A DNA stretch of 64,000 nt from Diplolepis rosae (Eukaryota; Arthropoda; Insecta; Hymenoptera; Diplolepididae): contig JAPYXD010000466.1 in the NCBI GenBank assembly GCA_030998225.1, forward strand, positions 5,869,001 to 5,933,000, read 5' to 3'. Numbering within the stretch: the stretch's first letter is position 1; every line of letters begins with the position of its first letter. Positions 11,019 to 22,660 of this stretch are shown piece by piece. Made by a program: the position numbers and the translations under genes. The notes beneath the pieces are model-generated. The model did no database searches and had not been told where the DNA came from. It worked only from the letters and a program-made list of their open reading frames with translations.

Positions 11019-11365
11019 CTCGATCTGGTATTAAGGCGGATGAAAGAGAGTCAACACAGTTATTGAGAGTACTAAGGATATCTCTACTATCAATTTCGTT
11101 AGGTGTAGTAGCTTTTGAGACCGAAGATATAAGGTTCGTGAGTAAATTCATGAGTAATCCGATTACAGAGATTGGACTAGAAAGAGCAGATGGAGAAGCA
11201 GAGTCTGAGTAGGAGAGCTCATCCACTTTTTCCAACGGAGGATGCAAAGGTACCGGCCTAGTAGCTGGCTTGTTAAGATCGAAACCCCTAGGCAGGGAGC
11301 TGGGAGTCCTCCCATTGTTGATTGAAGAATAATAACTGGAAAGGCCTGTTTGGCGTGGTTTTTTT

Positions 11366-12423
11366 TTACTGAAAGAACCGTTTGGGTTTGTAACTGAGGT
11401 GGTTTTTATGTTTAATAGATTTAGGTGTCGCAGAGTTGCGAGGATTTTTCAATGCTTCTACATAAGTTTGTGAGTCTGAGGAGTTGGTCGTACCGGGTGC
11501 TGGAACCTCTGCAAATTCACGAAAGTTCGAAGAATTAAAGGATGGAGGCTGGGAGTTAGGGCTAGGAGGATATTTATTTTTTTGGTTTTTTGAGGGTCTT
11601 AAGAAGGACTTTGCCTCAGCAAAAGTCACCCTGTTTTAAGTGACGTAAGCTCGAAGCTCCTTCTGGAGTCCGAGTTCAGGACAGTCTTTTGAATTTGGTA
11701 AGTGAGGTCCTTCGTAATTAGCATACTCGGGAGGGCTATTTTCATTAGGGCAGGGATTTTCTTCTTTATGGTCTGCTAAGCCACTACATTGCTTGCATCG
11801 AGTTTTGGAGTGGCAATTAGCACTGATATGGCCATATCGTAGGCAATTAAGGCACATTCTAGCTTGTGGAACGTAGTCTTTGACGACCTTAGATACCCCG
11901 AAGAAAGAGATTTTGTCCGGGCGGTCTTGACCATGAAAAGTGATCAAGATGGTAGAAGAAGGCTCGACCCTATTTGATTTCGTATCCTCATCGAAAAATC
12001 GCTTGCTTAGCATCCTGACATTCATGACAGAAATTTTGCTTCGTAGGCAACCCAGGACTTCCAAATTTACCAACAATTCGTGGTCCGATACATCTAGGGG
12101 AACATCTCTGATGACCCCTTGGCTCGAGATGAAGCTTAGTGGGACAAAAGCCGAAAGGCCACTGCTTGATAGAAAAGAGCGATCATCCAACAGCTTGTTG
12201 GCCTCCTTGGCTGACCTGAGAAGCACAGCAAGTTTACCAGCGCCACTTCTCCTGACATCGCAAATTGCTTTATTATATTTTCTGTTAAGAGCGCGGCCCA
12301 AAGATATAGGATGTAAGTCATCATTACCTTTATCGGAATCTCCATGGAGACGGGGACTGTTCCAGGTAGGAAAGGTTGAAGTTCAGGATTTTCAATGACT
12401 TCTGAGGATTTGGACTGAAGCAT
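11366..12423 (-). pseudogene. LINE ORF1 (nucleic-acid-binding, zinc knuckles), broken
   Basis: The main frame (12301-11636) holds CLNCLRYGHISANC, a CX2CX4HX4C knuckle, followed by a second Cys/His cluster CKQCSGLADHKEENPC and HLPNSKDC. This is the standard triple-knuckle layout of I/Jockey ORF1 proteins, which coat the RNA. The N-terminal part continues from another frame (12423-12136) and the C-terminal part in a third (11629-11366), so at least two frameshifts are present. A further frame at 12744-12460 may belong to the leader. Confidence 0.75.
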
Positions 12424-12800
12424 TTCTTGAGCTTTGTACCTCTTGGTGAGGGACTAAGACTAGGAAGTGACTTCCTCTAATTCCAGCCCGTGTTTGCTTG
12501 CTCCCTGTGAATGGAGGGAAAACAAACCATTCACTGCGTCATTTGGATGGGTGCTGATTGAGAGTGGAAGCTTATCAGAGCTCTCTCTCGACTTTTCCAT
12601 AATGCTAGTTGCTAGAGGGTGACCCTCCGCAACCCTTTGATTTATCTTATTCTTCGAAAAGGATGTAATCGAAAGCCCACACAGTCTAGAAATGGCCGAC
12701 GCCGGCCAGTAAGGGCGTTCCAACCTAAAAAGGCCAGGGATCAAGACCCGCGTATAGGTAGGAGAAACGCAGTCGCACTCTTCCTATAGACTGAGGATGT

Positions 12801-15500
12801 TTTATTCATTTTAACTTGTTCTCCGCGATTAAAAACCGCTAAGCACTCTTTAGCACATTATAATTAACTCTCGACACGTGAGGACGCGTTGCGCACGTTG
12901 TGACGTCTGAAGACACATAAGATAAAAGATATTTTTTTATATATTATATTATTATATTCTTGAAGAGAATATAATAAGTTTAGCATTTTCGGGTCTGGAA
13001 AATATATTCCAATAACCCAGGACTACTGTTCGTAATAATTCCTCTCAACCAAAATAAAACACAGACATCAAATGAAATATAAAATGGGAAAGAACATAGC
13101 GAATTTCGGACAAAGTAGTACTATTCCCATAAAAGGGAGCACGCCACTATGTCCTTAATTCTAGGATTTGGATAAAAAGAAAGCAATAATGTACAAATGT
13201 TGGTACTGGAGTGATTACCAGCACCCAAACATTTGTAATAAAATATAATTTAAATTATACAGAGATAGAGAAGAAAAGATGAAGAAAGTACAAAGCCATT
13301 TTGAATTTAACTTACTTTTTATTCTTCATTAGTAGAATTTCTTTAATAAGAAATAAATCCTGGGAAATATGATGAAATTGAAGAAGTTTGGAATCTCCTG
13401 ATGACTTCAAATAAAAGGAACGATGTGGAAACTCCGTAATTTTTTCTTTTAACTTTAAAGATTTTTTAAAAACTTGCGACCGATTTTAGTAAAGTTTCGC
13501 GTAGGAAGAACCGAATTTCGTATAAGTAGAGACTTTGTAGAAAATTTTTGTATAAGAAATAACTGACCTGAAAATGAAAATACATAGCTTTTATATATTT
13601 TCCTCTTTTCCCTTTCTGCTTGAAAATCATTTAGAGGAGTTGAGAATACTAGGTTTTGTTTTATGATTGGTTGAATAGCTATTGTGGCTAGTTACGCCCT
13701 CGCAATAGTAGGCGAAAATTTTGAGGGCTGACCCATTGGGTTGGGCCTTGTAGGAATTGTCAAACTTTTCCAAGTTCATCGATTTGCCAAGAGATGGCGC
13801 CACATGTATATTCTTAAAATAAAATGTGTTAAAAATTAATTATTTAAATAATTATGTTTACAGATTTCGTTAAATTTAAATAATGAAGAAGTGGAACTAC
13901 AATATAATTCATTTATATCGAAATTTAATTTAAAAACTCGTTAATTTACATTGAACTAAATATTCTTCCTTTCAAAATTCAAAAGAATCATCATTACATA
14001 TGGTTAAATTTTATTCTGTAATTGGTTTTTTTAATAAACATGAACATCATAATATTCGAACTGAACATCGAATATGTTGTTTAAATATACAAAATTATAA
14101 ATTTAAAAGGGTAAATTTAATATAAGTTTTCTCTTGTGAATTTATTTGATAAAATATAAAAAATAGTTCTGAAAGTTTGTGATTTTTCATTTTTATATAA
14201 AATTCTTATTTATAAAAATAAGTGTAAAGATTTACATATTGGAAGCTGAGTTTGTTCATTTGGAAAATATACGCAAAGTTATTTATAAAATACATATCCG
14301 AATATGAAATATTATCGGTGAAACAGAACATTTCTATTATTTCAAATCTTTAATAACAGTATTTCAATTAACTTAAATTGTTAATTTTTCTAGTATTTAG
14401 CTTATGTTGATATGTATTCTGACATTAGTTGAAAATTGAATTAAATCTTGTGCAGATAAGCTTGGTTTTTAAAATTTACGAACTTAAAAATATGTTTATA
14501 AAGAGTTGAAATATATATTTTTGTGAAGGTAAAATAGCAATGTTTTAAAAGTTATTATTAAAGTATGTTGTGAATAAATTCAAATATATATCATGTAAAT
14601 TGATACTATAACTTTTTGGAATTGGTAAAAGAGTGTATGAATATCTTTTAGTAAATTTTAATTAGTATTTTATCTTCAGAAATAAATTCTCATACATTTA
14701 TTCGTTGATAAGGTAGATTCCTAATTATTAAAATCTAAATAAATTGATATTGGTTTTTAATTGCATTTAAATAGGTTTGAAACATTATTTCACTTAAAAT
14801 TAGTTTCAAATTACTATTCCTTTATTAGCTAATATAATAGTTTATCTTTGTTTTTTTTATTCATAGTACACTTTTAGCACTTTTAGGATAACTTTACTCA
14901 AAAACATTATAAATATCGTCATATTTTATGCTACATTTGTAACATAAAAATTTTGCAAATTTTCGAACATTTCTAACAGTGTAGTGCTCAGATCTTTTTT
15001 ATTATTAAAAAATTCTGATAAATCATTTAAAGTAAAAAATTGAAATGTAGCACATAAACTCGTAATATAAACGTTAAATATAAATGAATTGCTCATATGG
15101 AAAAAACATGTGTTCTGGCAATAGGATATCTAAATTTTTCAATCTCATCAAATTTTCGAATTTTAAAATAAAATGAACCAACCTTACGTAATATGAAATT
15201 TATTATTTGAGGGTCGTTGCAAGCCCTATATTATAAATAGCAATATTTAATTTGAGAAACATCAAAATGTTTCTGCATGATTAATTGTACCTATTGGAAA
15301 TCTTGACTTCAAAAACAACACGAAAAGGGTTTCTACTAATTTTAATTTTTTGAAGGCTAGAAATTAAGGATAAGGAAGTGAAAAATAAAAGTACCGCGAA
15401 AAAGATTTTCATTTAATTTGTACCTAGAATTCATAAGAATAAAATACCTACGAAATAAATTTCAAATATTCATGGAAATTAAATGCTTCTAATCTATATT
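12801..15500. other. AT-rich stretch without recognised genes
   Basis: No ORF with a recognisable domain, no long inverted repeat and no LTR was noticed. 12801-12910 and 13640-13800 are less AT-rich but unexplained. Confidence 0.4.
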
Positions 15501-15504
15501 CTAG

Positions 15505-15720
15505 AAAAAAGAATCAGAAGATATCCCAGAAGCAGGAACCAGCAAGGATGTACTTGCAGAAGACTTGCATACAACGCCGAAGAGAGCTATCTCGACCCGA
15601 CAAAGTGTTCGCTTAGTTTGGAAAAAAGTTGAGCTTGATCAATTTTCACCGCAGAAAAGAAAATTTATGGAAGAAGTGGTCGCGAAGAGAAGGGAAATGA
15701 AGTACTTGAGGAAAAATTAA
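15505..15720 (+). CDS. orphan exon-like coding segment, unknown protein
   Basis: A frame of 71 codons plus TAA starts directly after an acceptor-like ATATTCTAG and has no ATG of its own at the start, so it would be a terminal exon. It reads acidic first (ESEDIPEAGTSKDVLAEDL), then TPKRAISTRQSVRLVWKKVE, then a charged helix-like tail ending MKYLRKN. Codon use and composition look like a real protein, unlike the surrounding AT-rich sequence. The layout resembles the charged coiled-coil segment that often follows a THAP domain in transposon proteins, but I do not identify it. It could be a transposon relic or an exon of an unseen gene. Confidence 0.4.
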   Translation, partial: KKESEDIPEAGTSKDVLAEDLHTTPKRAISTRQSVRLVWKKVELDQFSPQKRKFMEEVVAKRREMKYLRKN

Positions 15721-16048
15721 AATGGTAATAATACGTTAAGAAACACTGTTCTGCTTTATATTTTGTAGGTTAGAAAAAAAAATTATGTACTATGTGTTAA
15801 CTCTAAATTATGTACATATTGACATTTTCACAATTTTGCGTTAAATCTTCAATTTCCTTTTAATTATATTTGAATATATTCCCTGTAATGCATTTGAAGA
15901 ACCTCCGTATGCATGTTATGCACTAACCGTGCACACATAATGGTAGTTCATGTGCAGTACTGTACGTGGCGCTAGTTGCTAACGGTCCGCCACTTTTCCA
16001 TTAGGTTTGCACGGCCTGGCGCGGAACCAGCCCTGTCCGACTAAAAAC
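15721..16048. other. no gene seen
   Basis: A less AT-rich patch at 15890-16048 borders the large palindrome. No coding or repeat assignment could be made. Confidence 0.4.
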
Positions 16049-18219
16049 AAAATGGCGGTTCCTTAGTGATTATAGTTTCTATGTGCGAAGTTTTCTCACC
16101 GGAGCGGCGCTGTATGCGGCACGCTCTACAAAAGCATAATACTAATAGACAAATATTTAAAAAATTTTAAATAATTAAGTTTCTGAACAATATGAAATGA
16201 AAAAATGTTCCTAAAATGATTCTAGGACATAAAATACACATTTTGCATAAATCAATTAATACGAAATAAAAAAAAGAACACATTAAACTTCGTAAAATAT
16301 ATACTGTGGATACGCATGGAGAATTCTTGAGAGCCTGAACAAAATTTTTTTTATGTTTTCCCCACATAACTGAAAATATATTTAAAAATAAATAAAAAGC
16401 TTAAGCTTCTAAATAGAAGTATTTTCCATTAATATTTTCCAGCTTCAAACGAATGAAATGAAAAATAAATATTTTGTTAAGCCCTGTGTCCAACATAAAA
16501 AACCATGTGAAGGAAAATATATACTCAATTAAAAATTTGTAAATGTAACAAAAATATTCATTACTATGAAATTTGCTAGTAGATATTTTTAACATATTTT
16601 AAATTTTTAACATGTACAGATCGATGATGACTAGTTAAGTATCGCAAAGCTTGGCTGCTTTTTTCTTCAAGACGCTAACTTTTTAAATCTCAGCCATTTC
16701 CTGTCTTACGAATTGTCTCATTCTTATTTAAAATTCAATTAAATTGCATATGCTAACATCTCCACAGCTTCATTGGCATGTTCTTTGCATTGAAAAATAA
16801 ATTTTGTTTCACATGACAAAAAATGTTCATTACTATAAAATTTGCTAGTACATATTTTTAACATATTTTAAAATTTTAACATGTACGTATCTGTAAATAA
16901 AATATTAGACCAGATTTTATATAAAGATATCTGATAAAGTATCTAATATATCTATATTCCCTGTACGAAATATTTCGAACATAAGCGAAGCTAACGAAAT
17001 ACTAAATAGATTTTGAATGCAACATCAACGACACTATATTTCTTATACAAATCCATTTTGTAAAAAAATATAAAAGTGCTTTCTTGGATATTTATATTTC
17101 ACTGCAAGAATTCGGATGAAAAGGAATGGATTGAAGGGATATAAAGATAAATTTTGGAATTAAATAAGTACCGTGATGATTAATATGGACGTATCTATAT
17201 TTTATTATACGCGTAAAAAATACTAAGTATAAAGTAATTAAAATAAATATTTTAATATTATTATTATAAACGGTAGTTTATCTTTCCTGCAAAACACGTC
17301 ATATTAAAATGAATACATATGTATATATGTCTTCGCTTATGTTCGAAATATTTCGTACAGGGAATATAGATATATTAGATACTTTATCAGATATCTTTAT
17401 ATAAAATCTGGTCTAATATTTTATTTACAGATACGTACATGTTAAAATTTTAAAATATGTTAAAAATATGTACTAGCAAATTTTATAGTAATGAACATTT
17501 TTTGTGATGTGAAACAAAATTTATTTTTCAATGCAAAGAACATGCCAATGAAGCTGTGGAGATGTTAGCATATAAGTAAGTAAGACAGGAAATGGCTGAG
17601 ATTTAAAAAGTTAGCGTCTTGAAGAAAAAAGCAGCCAAGCTTTGCGACACTTAACTAGTCATCATCGATCTGTACATGTTAAAAATTTAAAATATGTTAA
17701 AAATATGTACTAGCAAATTTTATAGTAATGAATATTTTTTGTTACATTTACAAATTTTTAATTGAGTATATATTTCCCTTCACATGGTTTTTTCTGTTGA
17801 ACACAGGGCTTAACAAAATATTTATTTTTCATTTCATTCGTTTGAAGCTGGAAAATATTAATGGAAAATACTTCTATTTAGAAGCTTAAGCTTTTTATTT
17901 ATTTTTAAATATATTTTCAGTTATATGGGGATAACATAAAAAAAATTTTGTTCAGGGTCTCAAGAATTCTTCATGCGTATCCACAGTATATATTTTACGA
18001 AGTTTAATGTGTTCTTTCTTTTATTTCGTATTAATTGATTTATGCAAAATGTGTATTTTATGTCCTAGAATCATTTTTTCATTTCATATTGTTCAGAAAC
18101 TTAATTATTTAAAATTTTTTAAATATTTGTCTATTAGTATTATGCTTTTGTAGAGCGTGCCGCGTGCAGCGCCGCTCTGGTGAGAAAACTTCGCACATAG
18201 AAACTATAATCACTAAGGG
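16049..18219. mobile_element. 2.2-kb palindromic (foldback) element
   Basis: The left arm from GGTTCCTTAGTGATTATAG (16049) to about 16975 is mirrored by about 17331-18219, ending CTATAATCACTAAGG. Arms of ~900 bp differ only by small changes and enclose a ~350-bp AT-rich spacer. Each arm also holds two copies of a ~60-bp segment ending in AACATGTAC(A/G)(G/T)ATC (16549-16625 and 16827-16885 in the left arm). No transposase is found, and target duplications are unclear. Confidence 0.85.
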
Positions 18220-18852
18220 AATCAAGTTCTCGCCGTTGCAGGCAGGAAGTCGGATAGGGCTGCGCGGAACTCCGCAGCGATCCCTTCTCTACCGCAATCG
18301 TTTGCGCAGTAGCATCAAAGTGACTCACTGCACAAGGCAGCGGAATCAAGAGGGGCGACAAAGTTACTTCACTATGGCATTCCACCCTCACCACCACCAC
18401 GGGAGTTGAGTCTCTAGTCTTCTTCCCAGTAAAGTAGGAATGTAGTCACGTGACCAGGTTTGTTCATGGCTCATGGCCTTAAAGGCATGTTATTAAAATG
18501 ACTTTATCCAATACTTTTCGTGCTTCCCATTCTTAATGGCTTGAGCACAATGAAGAACTAAACTCAAAACCAGCCCCATGCTACTCCTCTGGAGGGCAGT
18601 CACGGTAGTTTAGACAGGTCCGACAACTCCCGTGGTGGGAGATGTTCCCTTGATGTAACGAGTAGTTGTTTCGAAAGTGACCGCTTGGGCAGCGCTGCAA
18701 TCGAGTAGTTAAAGGATACCCGTGGTTTACAGACAGCTTTCACAGCTGATTACGTTCTGGATATATCTATATACATACATGCTATAGTGCGGTTATTTGG
18801 GTCACTACTCGATACTAGCGCTATCCGTGGCGAAAATATGAAACATTCTGAC

Positions 18853-19142
18853 ATGGAGACTAGATATAAGGAGACCAATCTCCACATATCCATTCCCGAA
18901 ATGAAGTACTGCCAAGTACACAATTACAAAACTTCCCGATGAGGGCATGTCTGTTCCTTTGGTGCAAAATGGCGAAGCCCAATACACGGTGCTTATAAAC
19001 CATGGATGCCGCCATTTTGCACCCAGGGAACTCACGTGTCCTCATCGGGAAGTTTCCTAACTAAGTACTTGGCTGAATTTCATTTCGTGTTTTGTGAAGT
19101 ACGGGCATAAGAGATTGGTCTCCTTATATCTAGTCTCCATGT
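18853..19142. mobile_element. palindromic MITE, 290 bp, copy 2
   Basis: Same family and length as 7532-7821. The direct repeat ATTCTGAC flanks it (18845-18852 and 19143-19150). The ends can also be read as ACATGGAGAC/GTCTCCATGT with a 6-bp duplication. No ORF. Confidence 0.85.
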
Positions 19143-19204
19143 ATTCTGACTACAAGAAGGGAACGTCCCCCACCACGGAAGTTGCCAGACCTGTCTATAC
19201 TACC

Positions 19205-19315
19205 TAGAGTTCAAAAATTCCCGGTGTGTCTTTCTTTAACTTATAGCGGCGTCCTTTACCAGAAAAACATGGTCTATAGGCTAGAAAAAGACACACCGGG
19301 AATTTTAGAACACTA
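19205..19315. mobile_element. hAT-like MITE, 111 bp, 8-bp target duplication
   Basis: It is flanked by perfect ATACTACC on both sides (19197-19204 and 19316-19323). It starts TAGAGTTCAAAAATTCCCGG and ends TTTTAGAACACTA. The 8-bp duplication and TAG...CTA ends fit non-autonomous hAT elements. Confidence 0.85.
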
Positions 19316-19351
19316 ATACTACCGTGAGGTGAGTAGAAAATATTTGTCACG

Positions 19352-20200
19352 AGAGTTGACGGTCGCCGCGTGGCGGCGCCAGCTATGCAGTTGGCCTAGA
19401 ATTCAAATAAAGCAAGGCGAAAATTAAAAAAAAAATTTTGTTATATAAAAATAATTTTTTGATATTTCTGTGTAAAAGATGATATTCATGATTTTTAAAT
19501 TTTTTTCAATTAAAAAAAAACTTGTGAAAATTGTAAAATTCACTGCTTTTAAACGTAAATCTCAATGCATTCCTACTCACGAGAAAGCTTATTAATTTCA
19601 ATTTGAAGAAGAATCTCCATAATAAATGTAAGCGTTAATAAAATTTAGTTAGTTCCATTCAATTATGAAACTAGCTATGAATTTCACCTCGCGTGTTTTC
19701 CAATTGTATCTACGTTTATAAGGTACTCATTACATGAGTACTTTGCTTACTTTATAAAGAAGCAAAAATACAATAATTTATAAATGATTTTTTAATATTT
19801 TAATAAACAAATGGTGTGTTTTAATGAACTTCTTAAAAACTGGATAGGTAACATTAGTAAAATAATACCTAAGTTAAAGAATGAAACATTTTGTTTATAT
19901 AGAAGTTTTTAATGATCACTTAGTATTTGTATATGTCTTATTTTTAAATAATTTGTATTTAGCATATAAAATATAAAATATTTCAACAAATTTTATTCAA
20001 TATTTTAAATAAATCTTTTCCTTCGTATAAATTAATAATCTCACAAATTTTCAAGAAATACTTTAAAGGATAAAATAAGTCCTACAGCATTAAGATTAAA
20101 TAATAGTTGCAAGTTTCACCTAAAGAGAAAGAGAAAAACATTAAATCCTAAAAACAATATTGTTAAATAAAAAATGAAAATTGTTAAATATTTATTTCGA
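19352..20200. other. AT-rich stretch; THAP-repeat fragment at its left end
   Basis: 19352-19396 (GTGGCGGCGCCAGCTATGC and GTTGGCC) matches 1813-1850 joined to 5774-5780. This gives a third, independent version of the Gypsy empty site. The rest shows no gene. Confidence 0.55.
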
Positions 20201-20725
20201 AAGATCATCTCGAGTTCTTTTATAAAATTAGTTACAATTAACAATAGTATATTCTCCTCCATTTTAAAAATCATTTTTAAGAACGTTTATTTTTAGCTTG
20301 AAGTAACTGTAGTACATGTTTAATTTAAAAACATGTTGGAAATTCTCGTTTTATCTTAAGTCTTAAGCTAAATTTTATTAAAATAATTAGACCGAAAAGC
20401 ACATTTATAAATGAATTCATTAAAATTAATTAAGTTTGTTTACAGCGAATAATTTTAGATCATTTTTTTAATTTGCAAAATATATTAATATATAATTTTT
20501 TTATAATCTAAGTACATAGACGTTGTTTTGGATTATATTAATAATGCTCATTATACAGGTCTGCAAATAATGAGTTTGTATTTGTTGTTGGAAAACGAAA
20601 CATCATTTCCGGGGTAATTTTTGACATAGAACCCGAATCCGGAATCAGAATCAGCCTATCACGTCAGGATCTTGAGATATTTGAGGTTATGTGCTCGTAA
20701 AATCGGGGTTTTCGCTACTTTTGAA

Positions 20726-21953
20726 GTTATGTACAGGGCGCAAGAAATTTTTTTGGTTTTTTCCTCAAATGTCATCATTTAGCACTACTCTTTCCCTTCA
20801 AAATGAGCTATTGAAGAGTCACGAGCGATTTTTTTTCACAAAGATATCAAGTTTTGACATTTATCCGAACAACTTTATGAGCATTCACATTGACTCTTTG
20901 GTGCATACCATTTTACATTGAGATAACCAAGTTGACGTCACAGGCCATGTGGAAGGGATAGACTGTAAGTTAGGTTGGTCTTGGACGAAAGAAATATATG
21001 GGAATCATTGGGAAATTGATCAAACAAAATTTTCTAGCGTAAAAGTAAGTCATAAATTTATCAATAATTATATTTTTCAAGTGCAAAATTCATTTCCGCT
21101 TATTTTGAGTACCTACTTGTCGCTTGTCATTCTTTCAATTTTTTAATATAAAATAAAATGTCATAAATGTGTAGGTTATGATGACCGTTTGTTTTGAAAG
21201 ATTTGAAGAATGTATCGATAAGCATGTTCTTGTTTTCAACACATTCTTCAAATCCTTCAAAACAACGGTCATCATGACCTACAAATTTATAACATTTTAT
21301 TTTATATTAAAAAATTAAAAGAATGACAAGCGATAAGTAGGTACTCAAAATAAGCGGAAATGAATTTTGCACTTGAAAAATATAATTATTGATAAATTTA
21401 TGACTTACTTTTACGCTAGAAAATTTTGTTTCATCAATTTCCCAATGATTCCCATATATTTCTTTCGTCCAAGACGAACCTAACTTACAGTCTATCCCTA
21501 CCACATAGCCTGTGACGTCAACTTGGTTATCTCAATTCGAAAATTTATTTTGAAAATTTGTGCTTGCGGGTTTTGATGGTCTATGAATAAGAATTTACAG
21601 TCAGAAAATTGACATGTCCATTTCTAAGATGGCGGATCGAAATTTACAAAATTAAACGATTTCGCTCTCTAATTTCAATTTTCTGACTGTAAATTCTTAT
21701 TCACAGACCATCAAAACCCGCAAGCACAAATTTTCAAGATAAATTTTCGAATGCAGAATCGTATGCACCAAAGAGTCAATGTGAATGCTCATAAGGTTGT
21801 TCGGATAAATGTCAAATCTTGATATGGCCGTATCTTTGTGAAAAAAAATTGCTCATGACTGTTCAATAGCTCATTTTGAAGGGAAAGAGTAGTGCTAAAT
21901 GATGACATTTGAGAAAAAAACCAAAAATATTTCTTGCGCCCTGTACATAACCT
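20726..21953. mobile_element. 1.2-kb palindrome with a hairpin inserted in one arm
   Basis: GTTATGTACAGGGCGCAAG (20726) is mirrored at 21935-21953. The centre is near 21225. The arms match over about 500 bp, except that the right arm holds an extra hairpin (21537-21750). Because the arms are inverted copies, a 65-codon frame occurs on + (20949-21146) and again on - (21504-21307) with few changes. No transposase domain was recognised. Confidence 0.85.
21537..21750. mobile_element. 214-bp hairpin MITE nested in the palindrome arm
   Basis: The ends TCGAAAATTTATTTTGAAAA and TTCAAGATAAATTTTCGA are inverted. Inner arms share GTGCTTGCGGGTTTTGATGG. The opposite palindrome arm lacks it (near 20915), which shows it arrived after the palindrome formed. 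Confidence 0.8.
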
Positions 21954-22660
21954 TATAATTATCATAATTATAATATTAATTATAATTATAATAATTATAA
22001 TTAATTAAGCTAACTCCTTCATTGCTTACCAGGGAGCCATCTCGTACGTTCTGGGCTCAGTGCTAATACTTAATTAATCTAACCAAAGTTTATACTTTTC
22101 CATACGTTATTAAATTCAATCAAATTTATCAATAATATTGTTATAACATGTTACTATTCCACCGAGTCGTATTTGGACACTCTCAATACCATTCTACAGA
22201 CACTCGAAATACTTCTTTAGGACGTATTTTGCAAAAAATATCGTGTGTACCAGGGAGGTTGGTCATTTTGGGACTCGACCGATGTATTCAGTCCTCGCCC
22301 CTAAAGACCTACTTTACCTCCTAGATACACAATATACTATTTGTTGAGTTTGTCTTGCTCCCGCTTACTTTTATATTTTATATTTACTTTACTTTATATT
22401 TACTTTATATTTAATATCACCATTTTTTTTTAAATTTCAACTCTGCCGATTTCAATAAGTGAAACTTCATTATTTTAATTACTCTTATCGTTTAAAAATA
22501 TTATTTTTTGAACACTTTGTCATGCACTTTCAACGATCGTAGGCCAACTGCATAGGTGGTGCTGCCACAAGGCCATCGTTAACATTTAGTACATTTTCAT
22601 TTCAACTTTAAGAAACAGGGGGCTGAAGCAAAGAAAACTAGTGGGAAAATCAAATCAACA

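Larger units (their letters stand above)
7822..12800 (-). mobile_element. I-like non-LTR retrotransposon (LINE), decayed
   Basis: On the - strand, in order, are a zinc-knuckle ORF1 (about 12423-11366), an APE-type endonuclease (11018-10131), a reverse transcriptase (about 10066-8950) and a C-terminal region (8770-8091). The ending near 8091-8387 resembles the C-terminus of I-clade elements (RMRSNHYSMNSSLA...CPCDN). Frames are broken several times. Its 5' end is not sharply defined (about 12790-12900), and the 3' end falls near 7822 next to a MITE. Confidence 0.85.
18598..19328. mobile_element. inverted-repeat element carrying two nested MITEs
   Basis: The left arm TCACGGTAGTTTAGACAGGT (18598) continues through CAACTCCCGTGGTGGGAG. 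The right arm is its inverse (about 19155-19204), completed by ACTACCGTGA at 19319-19328 after a hAT-like MITE. The middle contains the 290-bp palindromic MITE. Removing both insertions gives an element of about 320 bp. Confidence 0.7.
20201..22660 (-). mobile_element. THAP-coding dispersed repeat, copy 2, interrupted
   Basis: In reverse orientation, 22660-22330 matches copy 1 from CCCCTGTTTCTTA through the Gypsy and MITE empty sites to the start of the THAP frame (here KSKREQDKLNK and a stop). 20560-20201 matches 6960-7270. The two parts are separated by a palindrome (20726-21953) and by about 320 bp (22010-22330) not found in copy 1. The THAP exon itself is missing. Confidence 0.65.

Noticed and set aside
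20949..21504. 65-residue frames on both strands as a real protein
   Set aside because: Both exist because the palindrome arms are inverted copies. No domain, no splice support.
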